Assembly: GCA_024227995.1 (NCBI GenBank)
Contig: CP100465.1
Location: 1,612,001-1,676,000 of the forward strand
Origin: Halomicrococcus gelatinilyticus
GTDB taxonomy: Archaea > Halobacteriota > Halobacteria > Halobacteriales > Haladaptataceae
Direction: 5' to 3'
Length of the DNA stretch: 64,000 bases
Below the pieces are notes generated by a model that saw nothing but the letters and a program-made list of their open reading frames with translations, was not told where the DNA came from and made no database searches. This document shows, one piece after another, positions 17,475 through 26,735 of the stretch. The position numbers and the translations under genes are program-made. Numbering within the stretch: position 1 is the first letter of the stretch; each line of letters opens with the position of its first letter.

Positions 17475-18065
17475 ATGGATTATCGGCTCGCAATCGAGAA
17501 CGCGCCGGAGACGATCCCGGGTGGGACCGGCGTTCTCCTCCTGCACCCGAGCACGGGAGAGACGGACCGGATCGACACCGACTTTCTGAAGACCGACACC
17601 GACCGGTTTCTCGTCATCTCGACGCGGACGACCGCGCGCGAAGTGAAGCAGAAACTGGACCACTACGACGTCGACGAGGAGAAGGCGGACATCCTCGACA
17701 CGCTCTCCATCGAGCGGGGGTACTCCCGACGCAACACCGAGGACGTCCACTACGTCTCCTCGCCCGACGACCTGGCGGGTATCCTCGAGGTGACCGAGCG
17801 CTTCCTGACCAGCACCGAGGGCAAGCGCCGCGTCAGCCTCGACTCCATCACCGAGATGGCGTACTACGCCGACGAGCAGCGCGTCTACGACGTCGTCGAG
17901 CAACTGCTCGACCTGCTGGCCGAGAACGACGCCGTCGGCCTGTTCCACCTCTCGAAGGGCGTCCACGACGAGGAGCAGATCGAGCGCTTCCTGGGGCAGT
18001 TCGAGACCATCATCGACCTCGACCGCGACGGCAACGTCGAGACCGACTTCTCGAAACTGGACTGA
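17475..18065 (+). CDS. KaiC/RecA-like conserved haloarchaeal protein
   Basis: A 196-residue soluble protein. The N-terminal pattern ETIPGGTGVLLLHPSTGETD parallels the strand-loop-helix of a KaiC/RecA P-loop, but the loop reads STGETD instead of GxGKT, so nucleotide binding may be lost. FLVISTRTTAREVKQKL fits the following KaiC segment. A winged-helix-like C-terminal part (SITEMAYYADEQRVYDVVEQLLDLL) suggests a regulatory role. TTTTAA lies about 28 nt upstream, in keeping with a leaderless start. I infer a degenerate KaiC-like regulator; the substrate is unknown. Confidence 0.7.
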   Translation: MDYRLAIENAPETIPGGTGVLLLHPSTGETDRIDTDFLKTDTDRFLVISTRTTAREVKQKLDHYDVDEEKADILDTLSIERGYSRRNTEDVHYVSSPDDLAGILEVTERFLTSTEGKRRVSLDSITEMAYYADEQRVYDVVEQLLDLLAENDAVGLFHLSKGVHDEEQIERFLGQFETIIDLDRDGNVETDFSKLD

Positions 18066-18234
18066 ACCGTCCGGGCGGCTCCGGTAGCGAGTCGTGAGCG
18101 GCGTTACAGGGGGCGCGAAGGCGGCCTGGCCGACGGAACGGCGACGGCGACCGTGGAGAGGCAGTGCGCTCCGGAGAGCACGCACCCACCACGCGCGTTA
18201 CATTTAAACTGGTGCCACGGCACACCCAGGTGTC

Positions 18235-18780
18235 ATGGAGATAGCAATTCTTTCTGACACGCACGTCCCCGAGCAGGCGGAACGACTCCCCGACCAGTTC
18301 CGGGAGCACGTCGACGACGCCGACCACGTGGTTCACGCCGGTGACTTCGGCTCGGCGGCGGCGCTCGAAGACGTGCGAAAACTCGCGGACGACCTGACGG
18401 CGGTCTACGGGAACGCCGACCCGGCCGACGTCGACCTCCCGTCGGTGGCGTCGGTCGAGGCCGGTGGCGTGACCGTCGTCGTCACCCACGGGATGGTCAA
18501 CCACGTCGAGAAGGCGGTGTACAGTTCTGCAGGGGCCGTCTACGACCGCGACGACTGGCTGGACGCCGTCGCCGACACGGCGCGGGCGAGGGCCGACGCG
18601 GACGGCCCGGTCGTCGGCGTCGGCGGCCACAGCCACGAGGTCGAAGACGAGACCCACGACGGCGTCCGAGTGCTGAACCCGGGGAGCGCGACGGGCGTCG
18701 GCCCGGCCGACGGGACGGCGACGATGATGACCGTCGAAGTGAACGACGGTGATATCGAGGTCACGCTCCACGAGGCGTGA
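18235..18780 (+). CDS. YfcE/MJ0936-type metallophosphoesterase
   Basis: A 181-residue calcineurin-like phosphoesterase. Metal-ligand motifs are LSDTHVPEQ, HAGDFGS, YGNADP (GNAD in place of GNHD, common in this subfamily), VVVTHGMV and GGHSHEVED. It probably hydrolyses phosphodiesters, possibly cyclic nucleotides. CATTTAAAC lies about 30 nt before the ATG at 18235. A second member of the superfamily is at 49833-50492, only distantly similar. Confidence 0.88.
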   Translation: MEIAILSDTHVPEQAERLPDQFREHVDDADHVVHAGDFGSAAALEDVRKLADDLTAVYGNADPADVDLPSVASVEAGGVTVVVTHGMVNHVEKAVYSSAGAVYDRDDWLDAVADTARARADADGPVVGVGGHSHEVEDETHDGVRVLNPGSATGVGPADGTATMMTVEVNDGDIEVTLHEA

Positions 18781-18863
18781 GAAACCTGGGCCACCGTCAG
18801 TTGCCGGTGCCAGAAATTCTCGACAACGGCGCTACGTCCCCCGAAAAGCTCGTCGACTGACGC

Positions 18864-19538
18864 TTACTGCGTCCGGAACGCGCGGTCGCCCGCGTCGCCG
18901 AGGCCGGGGACGATGAACCCGTCGTCGTCGAGGCGGTCGTCGATGCTCACCGTCAGCAGGTCCGCCTCGGGGAAGGCGTCGCCGACGCGGATGAGGCCGT
19001 CGGGGGCGCTCACCGCCGAGAGGACGAACAGGTTCTCGGGGTTCGGCTGTTCGGCGACGACCTCCTCCAGGACGGCGCACATCGTGCTGCCCGTGGCGAG
19101 CATGGGGTCGGCGACGATGACGGTGTCGTCCTCCGTTATCTCGGGGAGCTTGATGTAGTCGATGGTGATGGGGAACTGCCCGTCGTCCATCCCGGCCTCC
19201 TCGTCGCGGCCGGCGCTGATGACGCCCTGCTTCGCGCGGGGGAACGCCTTCAGCAGGCCCTCGACGAACGGCGTCGCGGCGCGCAGGACGTTGACGATGA
19301 CGACGTCGTCGAGTCCCTTGACGCGCTCGCCGGTCGTCTCAGTCAGCGGCGTCTCGATGGAGACGTACTCGGTGTCCATCGCGCCGTCGATTATCTCGTA
19401 CCCGGAGATGCGGCCGAGCTTCACGAGCCCCTTGCGGAAGCCGACCTGTTCGGTCTCGGCGTCGCGGATCTTCGAGAGCGTGTCCTTCGCCAGCGCGTGC
19501 GTGATGAGGTGGGCGTCGCCGCGTTCCTCGATGGTCAT
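18864..19538 (-). CDS. upp: uracil phosphoribosyltransferase
   Basis: A 224-residue pyrimidine salvage enzyme making UMP from uracil and PRPP. The PRPP-binding loop is [14 protein letters not shown], and the uracil-binding C-terminal region [14 protein letters not shown] carries the family's GDxGDR motif. The length is standard. It is divergent from the 98-residue gene and the ArsA-like ATPase, separated by about 210 bp. Confidence 0.95.
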   Translation of the reverse strand: MTIEERGDAHLITHALAKDTLSKIRDAETEQVGFRKGLVKLGRISGYEIIDGAMDTEYVSIETPLTETTGERVKGLDDVVIVNVLRAATPFVEGLLKAFPRAKQGVISAGRDEEAGMDDGQFPITIDYIKLPEITEDDTVIVADPMLATGSTMCAVLEEVVAEQPNPENLFVLSAVSAPDGLIRVGDAFPEADLLTVSIDDRLDDDGFIVPGLGDAGDRAFRTQ

Positions 19539-19746
19539 ACCAGAATCGTGCGCGCCCGGGGGCTATAACTTAACGAAACCGCGTTCGACCCCGCCCACGT
19601 GCAACATACCACACTCGACCGTCGTACGGGCGACGGCCGACGCGTCGCGGCCGACCGCCGCACGAACGGTCGACAGGGACGGGCGACGTGCGACCGTCGG
19701 AGCTGCGGAGCGGGACGCTTAACCGGACGGAGTACCTCGTGAACGT

Positions 19747-20043
19747 ATGTCACTCTCCGATCGGATCGCCGCGTACCGCGAATATCTGATGGAGGTGCTG
19801 CACGGCCTCTACCACGGGATGATCGAACACCCCTCGTTCGAGCTCATCGAGAAGGAAGCCGAGGACGTCGAGGACGAGTTCATGTTCGCCTGCTTCTCCG
19901 ACGCCTTCGGCATCCCGAACCCCATCTCCTACTACACGGCGGAGCTGCTGCCGTACCTCGCCGAGGAGTTCCAGCAGTGGGAGCGGCGGATGTGGGACCG
20001 CGAGTCGCTCATCGAACGCAAGGGCCAGCAGTACCACTTCTGA
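19747..20043 (+). CDS. small helical protein coupled to ArsA-like ATPase
   Basis: A 98-residue protein (MSLSDRIAAYREYLMEVLHG...) rich in Glu, aromatic residues and Met, predicted all-helical, with one Cys (FACFSDAFG). No signal peptide or membrane span is visible. Its stop is separated by one base from the ATG of the Get3/ArsA-like ATPase at 20045, so translation is probably coupled and the two may work together. I do not recognise a named family. A possible role as a substrate-loading or accessory factor is inference from position only. Confidence 0.75.
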   Translation: MSLSDRIAAYREYLMEVLHGLYHGMIEHPSFELIEKEAEDVEDEFMFACFSDAFGIPNPISYYTAELLPYLAEEFQQWERRMWDRESLIERKGQQYHF

Positions 20044-20044
20044 C

Positions 20045-21025
20045 ATGACGTTCGTCTTCTTCGGTGGCAAGGGCGGCGTCGGCAAGACGACCGTGTCGAG
20101 CGCCTACGGCCTGAAGTGCGCCCGCGCCGGCCTGCGGACCCTGGTCGTCTCGACGGACCCCGCCCACAGCACCTCGGACGTGTTCGACCAGCAGTTCGGC
20201 GACGAGCCGTCGCCCGTCGACGGCCACGAGAACCTCTGGGCGATGGAGATCGACCCCGACGAGGAGGTCGACCGGCACATGCAGGAGATAAAGCGGGCGA
20301 TGGGCGACCAGGTCAGTCCGGCCATCGTCAACCAGATCGACCGCCAGATAGAGCTCGCACACCGGACGCCCGGCGCGTACGAGTCGGCGCTGTTCGACCG
20401 GTTCGTGGACGTGATGCGGAACGCCGAGGAGTTCGACCGCGTCGTCTTCGACACCTCGCCGACCGGCGGCACGCTGCGACTGCTCGGGCTCCCCGGGTTC
20501 CTCGAGAACTGGATCGACCGCCTACTGGACAAGCGGGCGAAGAGCATCGAACTGTTCGAGAAGGCCGCCATCGGCGAGCGGGAGGCCCGCCGGCGCGCCG
20601 AGGACGACCCCATCATCGAACGACTCCAGGAGCGCAAGGAGACGTTCGAGTTCGCGGGCGACGTCCTCCGGAACGAGGCCGCCTTCTACCTCGTGTTGAA
20701 CCCCGACGAGCTCTCCATCCGCGAGACGCGTCGGGCGATAGCAGAGCTGACCGAGCACGACCTCGGCGTGGCTGGCCTGGTCGTCAACAAGGTGACGCCG
20801 AAGCCGGACGACGACGAGACGGGGCGCGGCGCGCAGTACCTCCGCGACCGCTGTCGGACCGAGCGCGAGCGCATCGAGGAGATAGAGACCGCCTTCGAGG
20901 AGCCGGTCGTCGCCACGATCGAGGAACGGGTCGAGGAGGTGAAGGGGTCGCTGCTGGAGGACGTGGCGGCCGAACTCGACGTCACCGTCGAGTCGGCCGT
21001 GGCGACCGGGGAACCGTCCCAGTAG
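20045..21025 (+). CDS. ArsA/Get3-family ATPase
   Basis: A 326-residue P-loop ATPase of the ArsA/Get3 (TRC40) family. The deviant Walker A is FFGGKGGVGKTTVSSA, switch I DPAHSTSDVF and switch II VVFDTSPTGGTLRLL. It lacks the CxxC zinc pair of eukaryotic Get3 and the duplicated half of bacterial ArsA. Archaeal homologues have been proposed to chaperone tail-anchored membrane proteins. The 98-residue gene just upstream is translationally coupled, and no arsenic genes are nearby, which favours a Get3-like role. Confidence 0.9.
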   Translation: MTFVFFGGKGGVGKTTVSSAYGLKCARAGLRTLVVSTDPAHSTSDVFDQQFGDEPSPVDGHENLWAMEIDPDEEVDRHMQEIKRAMGDQVSPAIVNQIDRQIELAHRTPGAYESALFDRFVDVMRNAEEFDRVVFDTSPTGGTLRLLGLPGFLENWIDRLLDKRAKSIELFEKAAIGEREARRRAEDDPIIERLQERKETFEFAGDVLRNEAAFYLVLNPDELSIRETRRAIAELTEHDLGVAGLVVNKVTPKPDDDETGRGAQYLRDRCRTERERIEEIETAFEEPVVATIEERVEEVKGSLLEDVAAELDVTVESAVATGEPSQ

Positions 21026-21146
21026 CTCGGGACCGCCAGCAGGCCGGGACGACGGCACGCGACCGGGTCGCGTCGACGGACAGCGGTTCCGGCGCGGAGC
21101 GCCGGTCGACGACGGCATCGACCGAGATTTATACCCACACCGTAAC

Positions 21147-21173
21147 TACCTAATAGAATTAATTAATCAGGTA
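21147..21173. promoter_or_regulatory. AT-rich inverted repeat upstream of cstA
   Basis: TACCTAAT (21147-21154) and ATCAGGTA (21166-21173) are near-perfect inverted copies (one mismatch) around an 11-nt AT-rich spacer. It lies between the ATPase stop and the cstA start, next to a TTTATA element at 21127-21132. Its position and symmetry suggest an operator for the peptide/pyruvate transporter gene; the regulator is unknown. Confidence 0.35.
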
Positions 21174-21269
21174 ACAGTATCGCTACGGTCGTTTGCTCGT
21201 TCCGTTCTAAGAGCCCATCACGTGCATTTATATTCGTCCACGATTTCTGCACTCGTGGGGCAGAATACC

Positions 21270-23102
21270 ATGGCAACAGCAATCATCTGGATGGTAGTGG
21301 GCGTACTGGTGTTGTTCAGCATCGGATACGTCGGGTACTCGCGCTATCTGGCACGGTTCGTCGATCTGGACGACAGTCGGGATACGCCGGCACACAAGTA
21401 CGAGGACGGGCAGGAGTACGTGCCTGCCAAGAAGACGGTCCTGTTGGGGCATCACTATTCGAGCATCGCGGGCGGCGCACCGATCGTCGGCCCCATCACG
21501 GCCGGGGCGGCGTTCGGCTGGCTGCCCGCCATCCTGTGGATCGCCATCGGGAACCCGATACTCGGCGCGGTCCACGACTTCATGTCGCTGTCGAGCAGTC
21601 TCCGCCACGAGGGGAAGTCAATCGGCTACATCATGGGCGAGTACGTCGGCGAGCGCGGCAAGAACATGTTGCTGTGGTTCGCGTTCCTGACGATCATCCT
21701 CGTCATCGCGGTGTTCGCGTTCGTCGTGGCCATCGTCTTCGACGTCTTCCCGAGCGCGGCCACCGCGAGCGTGCTCTACATCCTGCTCGCGCTCGTGTTC
21801 GGCGTCTGGCTGTACCAGTTCGACCTCTCGTTCCTCGGCGGGACGGTCATCTTCGTCGCCGGCGTGTTCGCCAGCGTCTGGGTGGGCATCCAGTACCCCG
21901 TCGCGCTGTTCAACCACCCGGGACTGGCCGACAACGTCATCGTCCTGTTCGGCGACGGCGGGTCGTGGCTACCGCTGGCGCAGAGCCAGAACGCCAACCG
22001 CGCGGCGTGGGTGCCGGTCATCATCATCTACGCGTTCGTCGCCAGCGTCCTGCCGGTGTGGACGCTGCTGCAACCGCGCGACTACCTGTCGTCGTTCATG
22101 CTGTACGCGGGCGTCGGCGGGATGCTCGTCGCCATCATCGTCGGGTCGCTCGGCACGTTCGACCCCGTGACGGTCGACGGGACGACCTACTCCGCGCTCG
22201 AGACGCAGTTGCCGGCGTTCACCGGCTTCTTCAGTTCGGCGCTGGGGCCCATCTTCCCGTTCCTGTTCGTCACCATCGCCTGCGGGACCATCAGCGGGTT
22301 CCACTCGCTGGTGTCCTCGGGCACGACGGCGAAGCAACTGAACACCGAGAGCGACGCCCGCGTCATCGGCTACGGCGGCATGCTCGGCGAGGGACTGCTC
22401 GCCACCACCGCCGTCGCCGCGCTGGCCATCGTGGCCACGACCGAGTTCGGCAGCGGCGTCGAGGGCGCGCTGGCGAACTTCCCGACCGGCGGCGGCATCA
22501 TGCTCACCAGCCTCGGCGTTCCGGCCTCCTACGGCATCCCGTTCATCGGTCTCGTGTTCGTCAGCTTCCTGCTGACGAGCACCGACACCGCGGTCCGCCT
22601 GGGCCGCTACATGTCCGAGGAGATCGTCGGCACGCCCGAGACGAGCGTCCAGAAGCTGTCGGTCAACCGCTACGTCAACGCCGGCGTCCAGTGCGTGCTC
22701 GGGTACGTCCTGGTCGCCAGCGGGACGTGGGAGAGCCTGTGGCCGCTGTTCGGGAGCGCGAACCAGCTGCTGGCCGCGCTCGCGCTGCTGACCGCGACCA
22801 TCTGGCTCGTCAACTGGGACGACAGCAAGCAGCTGCTGAGCACGGGCGGCCCGCTCGTGCTGATGTTCGCGGTCACCATCGTCGCGCTGTTCTGGATCGG
22901 CCTGTACCGCGCCCCGTTCGGCGCGCTGGAGGCCGAAACCACCGCCGAGGCGATATCGCTCGCCGTCCAGTCGGTGCTCTCGCTGGTGCTCGCCGGACTG
23001 GCACTGGCGCTCGGCCGCATCGGCTACCGGAACATCGTCTCCGAGCGCCGCAAGAGCGCCGGCGCACCGGTCGCCGACGGCGGCCAGACAGAGGACGACT
23101 AG
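21270..23102 (+). CDS. cstA: carbon starvation protein CstA-like transporter
   Basis: A 610-residue membrane protein of the CstA family (peptide or pyruvate uptake) with about 16 hydrophobic segments. Family landmarks near the N-terminus are KKTVLLGHHYSSIAGGAPIVGP and NPILGAVHDFMSLSSSLRHEGKSIG; later ISGFHSLVSSGTTAKQL and LTSTDTAVRLGRYMSEE. The ATG at 21270 is used; a GTG at 21255 is nearer to leaderless distance from TTTATA at 21226 and is a real alternative. Its stop overlaps the stop of the convergent membrane gene. Confidence 0.93.
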   Translation: MATAIIWMVVGVLVLFSIGYVGYSRYLARFVDLDDSRDTPAHKYEDGQEYVPAKKTVLLGHHYSSIAGGAPIVGPITAGAAFGWLPAILWIAIGNPILGAVHDFMSLSSSLRHEGKSIGYIMGEYVGERGKNMLLWFAFLTIILVIAVFAFVVAIVFDVFPSAATASVLYILLALVFGVWLYQFDLSFLGGTVIFVAGVFASVWVGIQYPVALFNHPGLADNVIVLFGDGGSWLPLAQSQNANRAAWVPVIIIYAFVASVLPVWTLLQPRDYLSSFMLYAGVGGMLVAIIVGSLGTFDPVTVDGTTYSALETQLPAFTGFFSSALGPIFPFLFVTIACGTISGFHSLVSSGTTAKQLNTESDARVIGYGGMLGEGLLATTAVAALAIVATTEFGSGVEGALANFPTGGGIMLTSLGVPASYGIPFIGLVFVSFLLTSTDTAVRLGRYMSEEIVGTPETSVQKLSVNRYVNAGVQCVLGYVLVASGTWESLWPLFGSANQLLAALALLTATIWLVNWDDSKQLLSTGGPLVLMFAVTIVALFWIGLYRAPFGALEAETTAEAISLAVQSVLSLVLAGLALALGRIGYRNIVSERRKSAGAPVADGGQTEDD

Positions 23103-23530
23103 TCGCCGTTCCCCGCCCCATCCGACGCGGACGCGCTCGTCGCGTCCGTCATTCCACCCGAAACGCTGCCCTCCTCCCGTTCTTTCTCGCGTTCGACCAT
23201 CGTGGCGACGCCGACCTGCGTTCCCGCGAAGCCGGTGCCGACGACGAGCAGGCCGAGCGCGAGTCGCAGGTCCGCCGACACCGGCAGTTCGAGGAGGCCG
23301 AACATCGCCGGCACGAGCATCACCAGCGACGCCAGGCCGGACCAGCGCGCGACCGCGAAGGTACCCGCGTCGCTCGCGTACCGGTTCAGGCGCAGCGCCA
23401 GCGCGACGCCGACGCACCAGACGAAGGCGACGGAGGCGGCGAACGCGACGCCGGCACCGAGAGCGGAAACGCCGCCCCCGAATGCGACGCCCGCGAGCAC
23501 GCCGACCAGCCAGCGGTGCTGCCGTTCCAT
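23099..23530 (-). CDS. four-span membrane protein, unknown
   Basis: A 143-residue hydrophobic protein with four predicted spans (about 7-27, 28-46, 61-80, 87-108), then a charged tail MVEREKEREEGSVSGG and a Ser/Ala-rich acidic end. No family is recognised. It converges with cstA and the two genes overlap by 4 bp at their stops. Confidence 0.7.
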   Translation of the reverse strand: MERQHRWLVGVLAGVAFGGGVSALGAGVAFAASVAFVWCVGVALALRLNRYASDAGTFAVARWSGLASLVMLVPAMFGLLELPVSADLRLALGLLVVGTGFAGTQVGVATMVEREKEREEGSVSGGMTDATSASASDGAGNGD

Positions 23531-23619
23531 GCAGGGGCGTTAGTGGCGGAAACCCATCAATTTCGGGTCGCGTCGGCCGCTCCGTCAGCACTATGGCCGC
23601 CGCAACCCGACCTTCAGGT

Positions 23620-23865
23620 ATGCGAATCGAATTCGACCGCGACACCTGCACGGGGATGTTCCAGTGTACCGCCGAGTGGGCGGCCTTCGAGGAGAACCGC
23701 GACGACGGCAAGGCCGACCTGCAGGACAGCGAGGAGGTCGAGGAGGACCTGTTCGTGCGCGAGGTCCCGGAGGACGCCGAGTTCGACGCGAAGATGGCCG
23801 CGCGGGTCTGCCCCGTCGACGCCATCCGGGTGTACGACGACGACGGCGAACAGCTGATACCCTGA
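23620..23865 (+). CDS. single-cluster ferredoxin with three cysteines
   Basis: An 81-residue soluble acidic ferredoxin. Cluster residues are RDTCTGMFQCTAEW (Cys10, Cys16) and ARVCPVDAIRV (Cys64). The spacing CxGxxxC...CPVDAI is that of single-cluster [3Fe-4S]/[4Fe-4S] ferredoxins that lack the central cysteine, as in ferredoxins serving cytochrome P450s. The middle insert is highly acidic. An ATG at 23593 would add nine residues without altering the fold. It stands alone between opposite-strand genes, so the partner is unknown. Confidence 0.8.
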   Translation: MRIEFDRDTCTGMFQCTAEWAAFEENRDDGKADLQDSEEVEEDLFVREVPEDAEFDAKMAARVCPVDAIRVYDDDGEQLIP

Positions 23866-23901
23866 CCGGGCGGCAGGGTCGACGCCGGGGGCTCCGGCGC
23901 G

Positions 23902-26595
23902 CTATCCGTGGACGCAGTCGACGCCGCGGAACTCGAACCGGGCGCCGCCGGACTCGCTGTCGGTCACCCGGACCGTCCAGTCGTGCGCGTCGGCGACCCG
24001 CTCGACGATGGTCAGCCCGAACCCCGTGCCCCCGCTGCTGGTCGAGTAGCCGGGTTCGAACGCCCGGTCGCGCTCGTCCTCGGGGATGCCCGGCCCGTCG
24101 TCGGCGACGTAGAACCCCGGTTCGTCGGCGAGTTCGCCGACCCGGATCGACACCGCCTCCCCGCCGTGTTCGACCGCGTTCCGGAACAGGTTCGCCAGCA
24201 ACTGCTGGAGGTGGCCGCTGTCGGCGCGGAGCCGCGACGCGTCGGCGACCAGCGTCGCGTCGGCCGTGTCGACGCCCTGCCAGCACCGGTCGGCGAGGTC
24301 GGCGAGGTCGACGGTCTCGACGTCGGTCGCGGACTCGCCCTGCTGGGCGAGCGTCAGCAGGTCCTCGATCAGTTCCGCCATCCGGTCGTGCGCCCGCGCG
24401 ACGGCGTCGAGGTCGTCGCTGTCGTACTCCTCGCGGACCAGTTCGAGGCGGCCCTGCGCGACGTTCAGCGGGTTGCGGAGGTCGTGGCTGACGATGCTGG
24501 CGAACTCGTCGAGCCGGTCGTTCTTGCGCTGCAGCGCCTGCTCGCGGTCGAGGCGGCTGAGCGCCTTCTCGGTGTGGCTCGCGAGCAGTTCGGCCAGTTC
24601 GAGGTCGGTCTCGTCGAAGGCCGACGGCCGTTCGGAGACCGTCTGGAACACGCCGTGGTCGCCGATGGGGATGCTGAGCGCGGACCGGTAGGCCTCCTGT
24701 GGCTTCGCCACGTCGCTGTCCCGCACGTCGTCGATGCGGATCGACTCGCCGGTGCGGTACGTCTTGCCCGCCACGCCCTCCTCGGTCGACATGTCCGTGA
24801 CTCCGTCCGGTGAGACGCCTTCCGAGATGGCCGCTATGGACAGCACGCCGTCCTCCTCGATGTCGATGGTGGACTCGTCGAACTCCAGGACGTTCTTGGC
24901 CGCGTCGATCGTCCGCTGGCACACCTCCTCCCGGGTGTCACAGGACAGGAGGTCCGGGGCGAACGCGTGGAGTTCCGTGAGCCGCCGTTCGTGTCGCTTC
25001 CGGGCGGAGATGTCGCGGCCGATGCCGACGACCCGGTCGAGGCCGTCGGCGGCACCGGTCAGCCGCGCACCGGTGAACTCGTAGGGGACGCTCGCGCCGT
25101 CCACCGTCCGGACCTCGGCCTCGACGGTCGCCCGTCCGGTCGCCAGCGCCTCGTCGAGCGCGTCGGCGATGCGGTCGCGCTCGTCGGCGGGAAAGCACTC
25201 CAGCGCGTCCGTGCCGGCGACCTCGTCGTCGGTGTGGCCGGTCACGGCCGTGACGCGGTCGTTCCACCGCCGCAGGTCGCCGTCCGCGCCGACGACGTAG
25301 TACATGTCGTCGAGCGTGTCGATCGCGCGGTCGACGAACGCGCGTTCCTCGCGGAGCTGCCGTCCGCGTTCGATCGAGTCGAGCGCCGTCGTCGCGTGGG
25401 CCGCGACCGTCTTCGCGAGCGAGACGTCCTGCTCGTCGAACGCGCCGGGCTCGTCCGAGGCGATGAGCAACACCCCGTGGTCGCCGAGCGGCAGGATGAC
25501 CTCGCTCCGGATCGTCGTGTCCGAGTTGACGCGCCCGGGGACGGTCGAGACGTCGTCGTAGGTCCGCGGTTCGCCCGTCTCGAAGACGTCCCACGCCAGC
25601 GACTCTCCGGGTTCGAACGCCGGGAGGTCGCCGACGAGGGTCGCCGCGTGTTCGGTCCAGGCGACGGGGGCTAGCCGGTCGGTCGCCTCGTCGTGGAGGT
25701 GGACCGCGTTCATCGGCATGTCGAGGATGTCGCGGACCGCCTCGACGGCGACGTCGGCCACCGCCTCGGCGGTCCCCGCCTCGATGAACTCCTGGGCCGT
25801 CGCGTGCAGGTTCTCGATCGCCCGTTCGCGGCGCGCCCGCTCGGTCGCGTCCCGGATGGTGCAGACGAGTTCGCCGCCCGTCGTCGTGGCGAGGACGTGG
25901 TCCTCGACGAAGGTGGTGCCGTCGGCCCGCAGTCCGGTCGTCGTCCCGTGCCAGCGGCCGCGCTCCTCGACGACCGGGAGGACCTCGTCCTGCATCCTGT
26001 CGACGTCCTCGTCGCGGTAGATGAGTTCCCAGCGTTCCCCGACCATCTCCCCGGGGTCGTACCGGTACAGGTCCGCGTAGGCCTCGTTGACGTAGATGAA
26101 GCGCCCGTCCTCGTCGAGGATACCGATCCCCTCCCGGGCGGTCTCGATGGCGTTGATGTGGCGACGACGCGCCCGTTCGGCGCGGGTCCGCTCGACGGCG
26201 TTCCGGATGCGGTTGGCCAGGATGGCGTACTGGTCGGTGCCGACCTCCTTCTGGAGGTAGTCGGTCACGCCGGCGGAGATGGCGTCGCTGGCGACCTCCT
26301 CGCTGCCCTTGCCCGTGAACAGGATGAACGGGAGGTCGGCGTCGCCCTCGCGGTCGGCGTCGCCCTCGCGGACGGTCTCGAGGAACTCGATGCCGTCCTT
26401 GCCGGGCATGTCGTAGTCGGACACGACGCAGTCGACCTCGGCGTCGGCGAGGCGGTCGAGCCCCGCGCTGGCACTGGATTCGGTGACGACGTCGATCCGG
26501 TCGTCCTCCCGTTCCAAGAACTCGGCGACCATCTCCGTGAGGGCGGGGTCGTCGTCGACGTGCAGGACGCGGATCGAGTCGGATGTGTGGCTCAT
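23902..26595 (-). CDS. receiver-PAS-GAF-PAS-GAF histidine kinase
   Basis: An 897-residue cytosolic sensor kinase without membrane spans. Receiver domain at about 8-122, with acidic pair Asp14/Asp15, acceptor Asp60 (VVSDYDMPGKDG) and Lys116; PAS about 145-260; GAF about 265-420; PAS about 430-545; GAF about 560-695. HisKA has phospho-acceptor His704 (SIVSHDLRNPLN), and HATPase_c carries the N-box NLFRNAVEHG, VADDGPGIPEDE and GGTGFGLTIV. An N-terminal rather than C-terminal receiver is common in haloarchaea. Inputs could be redox, light or small ligands. It has the same length as the kinase at 33149 and the same His position. Confidence 0.92.
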   Translation of the reverse strand: MSHTSDSIRVLHVDDDPALTEMVAEFLEREDDRIDVVTESSASAGLDRLADAEVDCVVSDYDMPGKDGIEFLETVREGDADREGDADLPFILFTGKGSEEVASDAISAGVTDYLQKEVGTDQYAILANRIRNAVERTRAERARRRHINAIETAREGIGILDEDGRFIYVNEAYADLYRYDPGEMVGERWELIYRDEDVDRMQDEVLPVVEERGRWHGTTTGLRADGTTFVEDHVLATTTGGELVCTIRDATERARRERAIENLHATAQEFIEAGTAEAVADVAVEAVRDILDMPMNAVHLHDEATDRLAPVAWTEHAATLVGDLPAFEPGESLAWDVFETGEPRTYDDVSTVPGRVNSDTTIRSEVILPLGDHGVLLIASDEPGAFDEQDVSLAKTVAAHATTALDSIERGRQLREERAFVDRAIDTLDDMYYVVGADGDLRRWNDRVTAVTGHTDDEVAGTDALECFPADERDRIADALDEALATGRATVEAEVRTVDGASVPYEFTGARLTGAADGLDRVVGIGRDISARKRHERRLTELHAFAPDLLSCDTREEVCQRTIDAAKNVLEFDESTIDIEEDGVLSIAAISEGVSPDGVTDMSTEEGVAGKTYRTGESIRIDDVRDSDVAKPQEAYRSALSIPIGDHGVFQTVSERPSAFDETDLELAELLASHTEKALSRLDREQALQRKNDRLDEFASIVSHDLRNPLNVAQGRLELVREEYDSDDLDAVARAHDRMAELIEDLLTLAQQGESATDVETVDLADLADRCWQGVDTADATLVADASRLRADSGHLQQLLANLFRNAVEHGGEAVSIRVGELADEPGFYVADDGPGIPEDERDRAFEPGYSTSSGGTGFGLTIVERVADAHDWTVRVTDSESGGARFEFRGVDCVHG

Positions 26596-26735
26596 GTGCT
26601 GTGGCCTGATTGGTACCTGTTCAAACAGGTCCGTGATAAGAGCGGTGATTGCAGGTGTCAGCGTCGAACGGTGGCGGCGGCCGTCGCGGTGGGCGACCGT
26701 CGCGCCCGTGGTCGGTCGACGGCCGCCGCCCACCG

